In this document: positions 1 to 7,313 of the stretch, one piece after another
How the letters are laid out: each line of letters opens with the position of its first letter
Numbering within the stretch: position 1 is the stretch's first letter
Assembly: GCA_020054965.1 (NCBI GenBank)
Contig: JAIMZO010000016.1
Location: 1 to 14,159, forward strand
From: Spirochaeta sp.
GTDB taxonomy: Bacteria; Spirochaetota; Spirochaetia; Sphaerochaetales; Sphaerochaetaceae
Direction: 5' to 3'
DNA: 14,159 bases
Position numbers and translations under genes: made by a program
Notes under the pieces: generated by a model
What the model saw: only the letters and a program-made list of their open reading frames with translations
The model's database searches: none
What the model was told of the DNA's origin: nothing

Positions 1-576
1 TTCAGTCAATCCTACCGCGTCAAACGAATTGTCTCTTTCCTGTTTCCATCCCTCGATCCTAGTGGGATGAGTTATCAGGTAAGTACCGGGTTGAAGGCAA
101 TCTCTTCAGGTGGGTTGTTTGGGGTAGGTCTTGGGAATGGGTCGTACAAGCTTGGGCTTCTGCCTGAAGTCCAGAGTGACTTCATATTTGCCTCGGTTTG
201 CGAGGAGTTGGGACTTGTGGGTGGCGCTTTCATTCTTGTACTCTTTCTCATGTTTGGGATTCTTGGATACCATGCAAGTCGAAGGATGCAGGACAGGGAT
301 CGTTTTCTCAGCTTGATGGCCTTCGGCCTGACCAGTATGGTGCTATTCCAAGCTATCCTGAATCTTGGAGTGGTAACTGCATTGTTGCCGCCCACTGGGA
401 TTCCTCTACCGTTCTTCAGCCAAGGGGGAACCAATATCCTGGTGGTATTGCTCAGTTGTGCGATGCTGTACCGAATTCTGCTGATCAGCAGTGGCCGGAT
501 ACCACTGTACAAGAGTTCCTTGGGCAAAGAGGAGCGGGCAGCGATCCATTTTCCCTCCAAAGGGGGCATTGAATGA
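1..576 (+). CDS. ftsW: FtsW, septal peptidoglycan polymerase (3' part only)
   Basis: This is the C-terminal 191 residues of a SEDS-family membrane protein; the reading frame is open from base 1, so the 5' end lies outside the window. SEDS proteins polymerise glycan strands from lipid II and work with a class B PBP at the septum. Visible family marks are the periplasmic block after SGGLFGVGLG with the LPEVQSDFIFA and EELG motifs, several hydrophobic membrane segments, and the C-terminal signature around GIPLPFFSQGGTN (about residues 132-144 of the fragment). The usual Tyr in the SYGG part of that signature is Gln here. The stop overlaps the ftsQ start in an ATGA (573-576). FtsW is preferred over the paralogue RodA because ftsQ, ftsA and ftsZ follow directly. 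Partial at the window edge, not a pseudogene. Confidence 0.93.
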   Translation, partial: FSQSYRVKRIVSFLFPSLDPSGMSYQVSTGLKAISSGGLFGVGLGNGSYKLGLLPEVQSDFIFASVCEELGLVGGAFILVLFLMFGILGYHASRRMQDRDRFLSLMAFGLTSMVLFQAILNLGVVTALLPPTGIPLPFFSQGGTNILVVLLSCAMLYRILLISSGRIPLYKSSLGKEERAAIHFPSKGGIE

Positions 577-1328
577 GACGCATACCGATTGGGGTGAAGT
601 TGACCGCTATGATTCTCCCCTTGGTTGTTTTCCTGGTATTCATTGCACTGCGCACAGTTCCGCAGTTCAAGATCACCACGATCAAGGTTGTTGCAGAAAG
701 TGGGAAGGAGAGGATTCCCGCTTCACTCAAGGAACACCTGGCAACCTACATGGGACTCTCTCTTTTTGAACTGAATTTCAGTCGTCTCGAGCGGGAGTTG
801 GGCTCATATCCGACAATCAAATCCCTGGAGCTTAAAAGAGTCTTACCTTCCTCTCTGGAAGCAACCATCTCCTTGGTGGAAAGTCCTGTCCTGGTACAGA
901 CCACTGATGGGTTAGAGACCTATCTGGTTGAGGGGAATGCGTTGGTGGGATTGCCTGCCGAGGATGTTGATGCATGGAAACAGGAGATGGTTACCATCCT
1001 GATACCACCGTCCTATGCACAGATGCTCAGAGCATATGGACTTGACCGCTCATTTCATCAGGTTATGGAATTGGCAAATTCCCTTGGGGAGAAAACTACC
1101 TTGATAACAAGTATAAAATACGATAATAATAGTAGTAACAGCTTTGGAAAGATGGTTTTGGGAATCTCCTCTCTCAATGCCCAGATTTGGGTGAGAGAGC
1201 CTGTAGGGACGGCCCAGATACAAGCGGCCGTAGCACTGGCCCAACAGGACCAGAAGGATACACTCTCCTTCCTCAGCTCGGAAGACAAGCGTTATGACCT
1301 CTATCGAGAGGGGTTGGTGCGCAGGTAA
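573..1328 (+). CDS. ftsQ: FtsQ/DivIB, cell division protein
   Basis: Bitopic division protein of 251 residues that bridges cytoplasmic and periplasmic divisome parts. The layout is a short basic N-terminus (MRRIPIGVK), one membrane span at about residues 11-28, then a POTRA domain at about 32-104 (FKITTIKVV through the YPTIKSLELKRVLPSSLEATI core) and a less conserved beta domain up to the end. Overall similarity to well-known FtsQ proteins is weak, as is usual for this family; the assignment rests on topology, the POTRA pattern and position between ftsW and ftsA. The start ATG overlaps the ftsW stop by 4 bases and is preceded by an AGGGGG ribosome site at 561-566, which implies translational coupling. 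Twenty-eight bases separate it from ftsA. Confidence 0.88.
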   Translation: MRRIPIGVKLTAMILPLVVFLVFIALRTVPQFKITTIKVVAESGKERIPASLKEHLATYMGLSLFELNFSRLERELGSYPTIKSLELKRVLPSSLEATISLVESPVLVQTTDGLETYLVEGNALVGLPAEDVDAWKQEMVTILIPPSYAQMLRAYGLDRSFHQVMELANSLGEKTTLITSIKYDNNSSNSFGKMVLGISSLNAQIWVREPVGTAQIQAAVALAQQDQKDTLSFLSSEDKRYDLYREGLVRR

Positions 1329-1341
1329 TGAGACCGACCAG

Positions 1342-1348
1342 AAGGGGG
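1342..1348 (+). promoter_or_regulatory. Ribosome binding site that fixes the ftsA start
   Basis: AAGGGGG lies 8 bases before the ATG at 1357. An in-frame ATG at 1294 would lie inside ftsQ and add 21 residues unlike FtsA, so 1357 is the better start. Confidence 0.8.
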
Positions 1349-1356
1349 TTGCGGTA

Positions 1357-2604
1357 ATGGCTGGTGATAAGATGTTGATGGGACTGGATATAGGCTCAAG
1401 CCGAACACGATGTGTTATCGGCTCGGTGAGCCGGGATGGCCAGTTGATGGTAGACAGCATCTGTGAGCACTCCAGTGAAGGAGTTCGAGCCGGTTCCATC
1501 GTTAATATTGAGCAGACCTTGAAGACCATCCAAACGGTGATCAACGAAGCGGAGCTCCAGGCAGGAGCTGAGATGAGTGAGGTCATCATCGGAATCGGTG
1601 GGGAGAATATTGTGGGTATCCCCAGTACCGGGGTGGTCGGGATCAACAGCAAGGACCAGGAAATAAAAAGAGAAGATATTTTTCGCAGTCTTGAGGTCGC
1701 CAGGGCGTTCGAACTGCCCCAGGACCGAGAGATTCTCCACACCTTGGTCCAGGACTTCCAGATTGATGGGCAGATGGGTATCAAGGATCCCATCGATATG
1801 CTTGGGCATCGGCTCGAGAGCCGAGTGCTGATCGTGACTGCTTCTTCTGCAATTTGCCAGAATGAGCGAAAGTGCATCCAACGATCTGGTTTGAGCGTAC
1901 AGAGAATGGTATTGCAGAGCCTTGCTGATGCTGAGGTAGTCCTCAGCGGTGAGGAAAAAGAGATGGGCACAATCCTTATCAATATCGGCAGTGGTATCAC
2001 GAATATGATAGCTTATACCAATGGGGCCCCTGTCTATACTGGTGGGGTCAACCTTGGAGGTGATGCGGTTACCAATGATATTGCCTACATTCTGAACAAG
2101 ACGCGGGGAACAGCAGAGCAGATAAAGTGTGAAAGTGGTCACAGTTATGTACCTTCTGTCAGTAGTGAGGATATGATACTCATTCCCCAGGTGGGAGGCC
2201 TTCCTCCCATCAAGATGCCGAAGAAGGAGCTCAGCAAGGTCATTGAACCAAGGATGGCTGAAATCTTCAGTAGATTGCAGAGTGACTTGGAAAAGGCCCA
2301 GGTGCACGGTTCCTTTGGTGGTGGGGTGGTATTGGTAGGGGGAGGGGCCCTGCTTAGCGGGGTCACCGAACTGGCAAGTGAGATTTTCCAGCTTCCTGCG
2401 CGCCTCGGATTCCCTGAGGCTATTGGGGGGTTGGATCGGAGTTATATCAGCCCCCAGTACACGACGGTGCTTGGCTTGATGAAGAGTGAAGCCCGTAGGG
2501 TACGGGATACTTCTGCCGGAACACGTTCACGCAAGGAGCGGACGCGTCGCAAGGAAGATGGGGCAGTCTCAAAGCTCCGAGGTTTTTTCAGGACACTGTT
2601 TTAA
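1357..2604 (+). CDS. ftsA: FtsA, actin-like FtsZ membrane anchor
   Basis: Actin-fold ATPase of 415 residues, a usual FtsA length, that tethers FtsZ to the membrane and recruits later divisome proteins. The phosphate-1 motif MGLDIGSSRT is at 8-17. The SHS2/1C insertion expected of FtsA lies at about 85-160. The phosphate-2 loop is at 206-217 and the adenosine motif VVLVGGGALLSGV at 324-336. The C-terminus is a basic linker (about 378-402) ending in an amphipathic helix with KLRGFFRTLF, the expected membrane-targeting sequence. In phosphate-2 the usual acidic residue (DIGGGT in E. coli) is Asn209 (NIGSGIT), an unusual change that may affect ATP hydrolysis. Start ATG 1357 was chosen from its ribosome site. 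It is followed 27 bases later by ftsZ. Confidence 0.96.
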   Translation: MAGDKMLMGLDIGSSRTRCVIGSVSRDGQLMVDSICEHSSEGVRAGSIVNIEQTLKTIQTVINEAELQAGAEMSEVIIGIGGENIVGIPSTGVVGINSKDQEIKREDIFRSLEVARAFELPQDREILHTLVQDFQIDGQMGIKDPIDMLGHRLESRVLIVTASSAICQNERKCIQRSGLSVQRMVLQSLADAEVVLSGEEKEMGTILINIGSGITNMIAYTNGAPVYTGGVNLGGDAVTNDIAYILNKTRGTAEQIKCESGHSYVPSVSSEDMILIPQVGGLPPIKMPKKELSKVIEPRMAEIFSRLQSDLEKAQVHGSFGGGVVLVGGGALLSGVTELASEIFQLPARLGFPEAIGGLDRSYISPQYTTVLGLMKSEARRVRDTSAGTRSRKERTRRKEDGAVSKLRGFFRTLF

Positions 2605-2631
2605 TCGTGCCGAATGGCGAAGGAATAGAGT

Positions 2632-3876
2632 ATGGATTTTGGAATGTTTGAAGTTGAGGATATGGTTCAGGATGAACAAACCACTGCCACGGTCATCAAG
2701 GTGCTCGGGGTAGGAGGTGCTGGGGGAAATGCGGTTAATCGTATGATTGCCAGTGGCCTGAAAAAGGTGCAGTTCGTTACCATGAACACCGATATGCAGG
2801 CCTTACAGCGATCCAACGCACAAGTCCGTCTTCCCATCGGCAAGGAGTTGACAGGAGGTCTCGGTGCAGGAGGTGTTCCTGAGGTGGGCGAGAAAGCCGC
2901 CCAGGAAAGCAAGGAAGACATCCGCCGCGAGATTGAGAATGCCGATATGGTCTTCATTACCGCCGGCATGGGAGGCGGTACCGGTACCGGTGCTGCCCCT
3001 ATTGTTGCTGAGATTGCCAAGAGCTGCAATGCCCTCACCGTTGCGGTGGTAACCACCCCGTTCGCTTTCGAGGGAAAGAAGAAATTGCTGTTGGCGCAGG
3101 CAGGTATTGAGAAGTTGCGCAAGCAGGTGGATACCCTGATCATCATCCCCAACCAATACTTGCTGAAGGTGGTGGAGAACAATACCCCTATCAAGCAAGC
3201 ATTCCTGATGGCGGATGAAGTCTTGTATATGGGTGTACAGGGAATCAGTGAGCTGATCACCGAACCAGGTGAGATCAACATTGACTTTGCAGATGTCAGG
3301 ACTGTCATGAAAGGCAAGGGGGATGCGCTCATGGGCATTGGGTTTGGTGAAGGGGCGAATCGTGCAGTCGATGCTGCCCGCCAGGCCATCAACAACCCCC
3401 TCCTGGAAAATGCCAGTATAGAGGGGGCCAAGAGTGTCCTGGTCAATCTCTCGGGTAGCGACAACCTTACCCTCCAGGAGTACCAGGATGTCGTTGAGTT
3501 GGTAACCGATAAGTGCAGTGATGATGCCCTGATCATCGCAGGTCAGGCTTTCAATCCCGAACTGGGTGACCGTATCAAGGTCACAGTGGTGGCTACTGGC
3601 TTTGAACGGAAGGAAGAGGTCGTTGGTGCTGAGGTGCCCGAGATGGATATGGTCAAGCGTCACTATGCCGCTGCAAAGGTTGATGGGAAGAGGCAGGAAG
3701 AAGAAGCCCCTGCAGCAAGAAACACCCAGGAGGACGAGGAACCAATCCCTGCAATCCAGGTCAATCGTTGGCAGGACCTGCAGAAACAGCTGGGCAAGGG
3801 GCCGGGTAGTAATTCCAACGACTATACCATCCCTGCCGTACTGAGGTACTCCAGGAATAAAGCAGAAGAGAAATAA
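2632..3876 (+). CDS. ftsZ: FtsZ, tubulin-like division GTPase
   Basis: Cytoplasmic GTPase of 414 residues that forms the division ring. GGAGGNA (28-34) begins the nucleotide site, the tubulin signature GGGTGTG is at 114-120, and the catalytic T7 loop NIDFADV is at 216-222. The globular core ends near 325 and is followed by a charged, variable linker of about 70 residues. The C-terminal peptide that binds FtsA is present as YTIPAVLRYSR (398-408), with Val and Tyr where the more common form has Phe and Arg (IPAFLRR), plus a short KAEEK tail. Start ATG 2632 has AAGGA 7 bases upstream; an in-frame ATG at 2644 is possible but has no better site. xerD follows after 2 bases. Confidence 0.98.
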   Translation: MDFGMFEVEDMVQDEQTTATVIKVLGVGGAGGNAVNRMIASGLKKVQFVTMNTDMQALQRSNAQVRLPIGKELTGGLGAGGVPEVGEKAAQESKEDIRREIENADMVFITAGMGGGTGTGAAPIVAEIAKSCNALTVAVVTTPFAFEGKKKLLLAQAGIEKLRKQVDTLIIIPNQYLLKVVENNTPIKQAFLMADEVLYMGVQGISELITEPGEINIDFADVRTVMKGKGDALMGIGFGEGANRAVDAARQAINNPLLENASIEGAKSVLVNLSGSDNLTLQEYQDVVELVTDKCSDDALIIAGQAFNPELGDRIKVTVVATGFERKEEVVGAEVPEMDMVKRHYAAAKVDGKRQEEEAPAARNTQEDEEPIPAIQVNRWQDLQKQLGKGPGSNSNDYTIPAVLRYSRNKAEEK

Positions 3877-3878
3877 CT

Positions 3879-4772
3879 ATGGCTCTTCCCGTTGACCAGC
3901 TCTTGCTCGAGGAGTACGAGGATTATCTGATGATACAGCGTCGTCTATCCCAGGCGACGCTGTCGGTCTATCTATACGAAGTTTCTCGTTTGCTGGAAAC
4001 AGCACTCCCCCTTGAGACAGTGGATGCAATCCAACTGGAAACCTATCTGATCGGGGAGAGAAAGGAGCGTAACCTCAGTCCTGCAAGCCTTGCAAAGGCG
4101 CTCAGTGCGCTTAGGTCATTCTTTTCCTTTCTGCAACTCCAGAAGATAAGGCAGGACAACCCTGTCCTCCTGATCAGTCATTCACAGAAACCGCTCACGC
4201 TTCCCTTGGTGGCAAGTGTGGAGCAGATTGATGTACTCCTTGAAAGTATTGATACGAGCTCCCCCCTGGGGTATCGGGATCGCACCCTGTTTGAATTGAT
4301 CTACTCCTGCGGATTGAGAATCAGTGAGGCATGCAATCTTGAGGTCTCCGATTATCAGGATGGAAAACTGCGGGTACTGGGAAAGCGGGATAAGCTTCGT
4401 ATTGTTCCAGTAGGGGAGATTGCAGCCCACTATCTGGATGTGTATCTCAAGGATATCCGTCCGGAACTTATTGGTATGCGCTTGGCCAACAGGGCCCTTT
4501 TTGTCGGACGTAGGGGAATGAGGCTCACCAGGCAGGCAATCTATAAACGTTTTATCAGCTACTGTGGGGAATGCGGCCTTGACGCAAAGGTGCACACGCT
4601 TCGCCATAGTTTTGCAACCCACCTCCTCGAGGGTGGGGCTGACCTGAGAAGTGTCCAGGAGTTGCTTGGACATGCAGATATCAAGACAACGCAAATCTAC
4701 ACCCATGTGGATACTGCCTCCCTGCAGCATGCATATGATGCGTACCATGACGAGCAGGGGAGTGAGGAGTAA
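3879..4772 (+). CDS. xerD: XerD-type tyrosine recombinase
   Basis: Site-specific recombinase of 297 residues, the normal Xer length. The N-terminal SAM-like core-binding domain spans about 8-95. The catalytic domain carries all expected residues: Arg147 (GLRISEA), Lys169/Lys172 in the beta hairpin (GKRDKLR), His239 and Arg242 (HTLRHS), His265 (LLGHADI) and the nucleophile Tyr274 (TQIYTHV). Xer pairs resolve chromosome dimers at dif, in coordination with division through FtsK. Placement 2 bases after ftsZ suggests co-expression with the division genes. Another Xer gene (6423-7313) lies in the same run. Calling this one XerD and the other XerC rests on the hslVU linkage of the second, so the C/D labels could be swapped. 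The ribosome site is weak (GAAGAG, 8 bases upstream). Confidence 0.9.
   Translation: MALPVDQLLLEEYEDYLMIQRRLSQATLSVYLYEVSRLLETALPLETVDAIQLETYLIGERKERNLSPASLAKALSALRSFFSFLQLQKIRQDNPVLLISHSQKPLTLPLVASVEQIDVLLESIDTSSPLGYRDRTLFELIYSCGLRISEACNLEVSDYQDGKLRVLGKRDKLRIVPVGEIAAHYLDVYLKDIRPELIGMRLANRALFVGRRGMRLTRQAIYKRFISYCGECGLDAKVHTLRHSFATHLLEGGADLRSVQELLGHADIKTTQIYTHVDTASLQHAYDAYHDEQGSEE
4764..4769 (+). promoter_or_regulatory. Ribosome binding site supporting a GTG start
   Basis: GAGGAG lies 5 bases before the GTG at 4775, inside the end of xerD. The nearby ATG at 4786 is out of frame with the permease. Confidence 0.7.
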
Positions 4773-4774
4773 GC

Positions 4775-5518
4775 GTGAGTATATTATGGATTCTCTGTCC
4801 CATCATCGCATTCGGTTCTGCTGTGGATGCCATCGCTGGTGGCGGTGGTCTGATCACCCTGACTGCCTATGTAGCGGTGGGGCTTCCACCAACCACCGCC
4901 CTGGGGAATAATAAATTTGCCTCTGCAAGTGGGACTCTGGTTGCGACCATCCAGTATCTGGCCAACAAGCAGGTCAGCTTTCTGGTAGGGGGGATAGCCA
5001 TCGTGACGACCTTCATCGGTTCTTCCTATGGATCCTACCTGGCAACACAATATGCCGCGACCTATCTCTCCTATCTCCTGATCATCCTGGTACCTTCCCT
5101 TGCGGTATTCATGTTGGTAAACCCGAATTTCGGAAAAGCCCAACCAAGGGGAAAGGCTTTCACCCTATCCCTCAGCGGGATTACTGGGCTGGTCGTTGGG
5201 ATGTATGATGGTTTCTTTGGGCCAGGGACGGGAATGTTCCTTACCATCATCTTCACCGCTGTGCTTGGATTGGACCTGCTCAAGGCATGCGGAACCGCAC
5301 GGATTGTGAACCTTGCCTCAAATATTGCGGCCTTGTCCATGTTTCTCTATCATGGGGCGATTGATTTTTCCATTGCGATTCCCTGTGCCATCAGCGCCAT
5401 CATTGGTGGGTATATCGGCAGCCACTTGGCACTGAGAATCGGAGGGAAGGTAGTGAAACCGGTCATGTTGCTGGTACTCTCCCTCTTGCTCATCAAGGTG
5501 GTCGTTGAACGGTTTTGA
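4775..5518 (+). CDS. TauE/SafE (TSUP) family membrane permease
   Basis: Hydrophobic protein of 247 residues with about eight predicted membrane segments, of the TauE/SafE (DUF81, TSUP) transporter family. Members move small anions or organic acids such as sulfite, sulfonates, sulfoacetate or thiosulfate; the substrate cannot be told from this sequence. The first-half glycine motif AGGGGLIT is at 21-28 with GNNK at 44-47, and the second-half counterpart DGFFGPGTG is at 145-153. The two halves are an internal duplication: the stretch at about 42-90 ending GSSYGSYLA aligns with about 170-219 ending GGYIGSHLA. The GTG start is backed by GAGGAG. It sits 2 bases after xerD and 33 before the dprA-like gene, with no evident functional tie to either. 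Confidence 0.9.
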   Translation: MSILWILCPIIAFGSAVDAIAGGGGLITLTAYVAVGLPPTTALGNNKFASASGTLVATIQYLANKQVSFLVGGIAIVTTFIGSSYGSYLATQYAATYLSYLLIILVPSLAVFMLVNPNFGKAQPRGKAFTLSLSGITGLVVGMYDGFFGPGTGMFLTIIFTAVLGLDLLKACGTARIVNLASNIAALSMFLYHGAIDFSIAIPCAISAIIGGYIGSHLALRIGGKVVKPVMLLVLSLLLIKVVVERF

Positions 5519-5551
5519 AGCAAGTCTCCTGTTTCCCTGCCTTTGGGAGAT

Positions 5552-6430
5552 ATGAAACTTTCAATACTACTGGCACTCAGTCTCCTGCCGCTCCCATGTG
5601 AGAAGAGGATAGCATTGGCTCATTCTGGTATTACACTGCAGGAACTCGTAAACCGTGGAGCAAGCATGGCCCGGGTGAAGCGGATGCTCAGGTTTCTTCA
5701 TGATGAGCAATCACTCAAAGTCTGTTTCTGGGGAATGGAAGGGTATCCTTCCACGCTCTACCAGATGGAGAACCCCCCGTTCAGGCTTATGTACAACAGG
5801 CTTCTGCCTGACCCGTCTGCCCAGTTGCTTACACTCTGCGGGACCCGCTATCCGGATGGTCTCGGTGCTCAACGGGCCTACCGGTTTGCACTGGAAGCCT
5901 GTGCCAACAACACCACTCTGGTGACAAGCAACAGCCGAGGGATTGATAGGACTGCGCTTTATGCCAGCGGGGACCTGAAAGCCAATGCATTCGTCATCTG
6001 TGACTGTGGTTTGGCGACACATCGCATCAAGGCATATCATGCATTACCGTTCGTCTCATTGCTCTCTCCCTACGAACCTGATGATGCAGCTTTCCCTTCC
6101 CGTTGCCTGAGCCGTAATATGCTCTCGACTGCGCTTGGGAACGCTACCATGGTCATACAGTCCCCTGAGAAAAGCGGATGCCTGCACTGTGCCTCCTCTG
6201 CACTGGACCAAGGCAAGGAGGTGTTTGTGCACTCTGATGGGCTCTGTGGTGGCTCACTGGATGGAGGCATTGCCTCTCTTGCACAGATGGGAGCCCCTGA
6301 TGTTGCCTCTTTCCGTGATCTCGCATCCCTTCTTTGTTGGGAGAGCCACTGCAAGGTGGAAGAGAGAAGAGGGGGAGCTGGTACGTTGTACCGCTTTGGA
6401 CGGGCATGGTATAGTCTAGAGTATGGATGA
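5552..6430 (+). CDS. dprA: Short, divergent DprA/Smf-like DNA-processing protein
   Basis: Protein of 292 residues from ATG 5552. DprA proteins are Rossmann-fold, single-strand-DNA binding RecA loaders. An N-terminal helical part (LLALSLLPLPCEKRIALAHSG) resembles the DprA N-terminal domain, followed by a YPSTLYQMENPPFRLMY block. The Rossmann core has GTRYPD (97-102), SRGIDRTA (128-135, in place of the usual GLARGIDxxAH), FPSRCLSRNMLS (181-192, in place of FPxRNRxIS) and EKSGCLHCASSALDQGKEV (206-224). The C-terminal winged-helix domain of full DprA is missing and several signature residues are changed, so activity is uncertain. TTG 5543 is an alternative start; neither has a well-spaced ribosome site (GGGAG ends 2 bases before the ATG). 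It overlaps xerC by 8 bases. The dprA-xerC-hslVU context supports the family call. Confidence 0.72.
   Translation: MKLSILLALSLLPLPCEKRIALAHSGITLQELVNRGASMARVKRMLRFLHDEQSLKVCFWGMEGYPSTLYQMENPPFRLMYNRLLPDPSAQLLTLCGTRYPDGLGAQRAYRFALEACANNTTLVTSNSRGIDRTALYASGDLKANAFVICDCGLATHRIKAYHALPFVSLLSPYEPDDAAFPSRCLSRNMLSTALGNATMVIQSPEKSGCLHCASSALDQGKEVFVHSDGLCGGSLDGGIASLAQMGAPDVASFRDLASLLCWESHCKVEERRGGAGTLYRFGRAWYSLEYG
6386..6415 (+). promoter_or_regulatory. Possible internal promoter before xerC-hslV-hslU
   Basis: TTGTAC (6386-6391) and TATAGT (6410-6415) are 18 bases apart. Transcription would begin near 6422-6423, almost on the xerC ATG, giving a leaderless message. xerC has no clear Shine-Dalgarno sequence, which is compatible. 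It lies inside the dprA-like coding region and could be chance. Confidence 0.25.
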
Positions 6431-7313
6431 GCCCTTGATCCAGGAGTTCCTGGAAACCCAGAAACAGATCCGTAATCTTAGTGACCATACCCTGCTTGCC
6501 TACAGGAGAGACCTGGAACAGCTGTCAGCTTATTTCTCTTCCCTTGGGATTGGCCTGCAAGAGGCTGGCAGGGAGGATGGAAGAATGTACCTTAGGTTCC
6601 TGAAATTCGATAACCACTACAGTGAGAAGACAGTGAACCGGAAGATCAGCTGTGTAAGGACGTTCTATACTTCATTGTGTAAACGTGGGGTATGTTCGGT
6701 AAACCCATTCACACTTGTGGCAACACACAGGAGAGAGAACCACCTCCCCACTGTTCTTTCTGTCAAGGAGGTGGCACAGCTGCTCAGCCAGAGCTGTGAT
6801 GATTTCCGCTCTGCCCGCTCTGTTTCACTCTTTACCCTGCTCTATGACACTGGTTGCAGAATCAGTGAGGTGCTCGGCATTAAAGAGGAATCAATTGAAT
6901 GGGATAAACGACGTATACGAGTCTTGGGAAAGGGGTCGAAAAGCCGATACGTCTTTTTCACCAACCATTGCAGGAATGTCTTGCAGACGTATTTGAGCCT
7001 GAAAAGAGAACGATTCGATTGTCCCTTCTTGTTCTGTTCAATACAGGGAAAACAGTTGCCGATGAGCACTGTTGGTAGTATGTTTGCTACATATAGAAGA
7101 AGGCTTGGGTGGCAGAAACAGTTTACGCCCCATGTACTGAGGCATACCTATGCAACCCATCTTCTGGACAACGGGGCAGATATCCGATTGGTACAGGAAT
7201 TGCTTGGTCATGCCAGCATCTCTACCACCCAGATCTACACCCATGTATCGAAAGAGAGGCTGGCACGGGTCTACGCATCCTGCCACCCCCATGGAAGGAA
7301 GCAACATGAGTAG
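6423..7313 (+). CDS. xerC: XerC/CodV-type tyrosine recombinase
   Basis: Second Xer recombinase, 296 residues. The core-binding domain spans about 5-95. The catalytic set is complete: Arg146 (GCRISE), Lys170/Lys173 (GKGSKSR), His237 and Arg240 (PHVLRHT), His263 (LLGHASI) and nucleophile Tyr272 (TQIYTHV). It shares the C-terminal motif blocks with the recombinase at 3879-4772 but differs strongly elsewhere, so it is an old paralogue and not a recent copy. Placement just before hslV-hslU matches the codV-clpQ-clpY order of Bacillus and supports the XerC label. The start overlaps the dprA-like stop by 8 bases and has no good ribosome site (only TAGAG just upstream), suggesting coupling or a leaderless start. 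The stop overlaps hslV by 8 bases. Confidence 0.9.
   Translation: MDEPLIQEFLETQKQIRNLSDHTLLAYRRDLEQLSAYFSSLGIGLQEAGREDGRMYLRFLKFDNHYSEKTVNRKISCVRTFYTSLCKRGVCSVNPFTLVATHRRENHLPTVLSVKEVAQLLSQSCDDFRSARSVSLFTLLYDTGCRISEVLGIKEESIEWDKRRIRVLGKGSKSRYVFFTNHCRNVLQTYLSLKRERFDCPFLFCSIQGKQLPMSTVGSMFATYRRRLGWQKQFTPHVLRHTYATHLLDNGADIRLVQELLGHASISTTQIYTHVSKERLARVYASCHPHGRKQHE
7293..7299 (+). promoter_or_regulatory. Ribosome binding site that fixes the hslV start
   Basis: GGAAGGA inside the end of xerC lies 6 bases before ATG 7306. The resulting N-terminus (MSSFKGTT) matches the short leader known in several HslV proteins. Confidence 0.8.

Noticed and set aside
1098..1138. AT-rich patch in ftsQ considered as a dif-like site for the two Xer recombinases
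   Set aside because: It lacks two recognisable 11-base arms around a 6-base centre and codes for normal FtsQ residues.
1294..1356. Upstream ATG for ftsA giving 21 more residues
   Set aside because: It lies inside ftsQ, the extra residues are unlike FtsA, and AAGGGGG points to ATG 1357.
1050..2307. Long open frames on the - strand opposite ftsQ and ftsA (over 300 codons)
   Set aside because: They lie fully opposite well-supported genes, show no recognisable domain, and two of them overlap each other in different frames; they look like shadows of codon bias.
2667..3663. Two overlapping - strand open frames of almost 290 codons opposite ftsZ
   Set aside because: Both are Ser/Pro/Thr- or His/Leu-rich shadow-type translations opposite a certain gene, with no family match.
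7150..7305. Upstream in-frame starts for hslV
   Set aside because: They would place over 50 unrelated residues before the catalytic threonine; ATG 7306 has the ribosome site and the expected short leader.
3879..7313. The two tyrosine recombinases as signs of an integron, prophage or other mobile element
   Set aside because: Both have Xer length and motifs and sit in conserved division and hslVU contexts; no att-like repeats or phage genes are visible.
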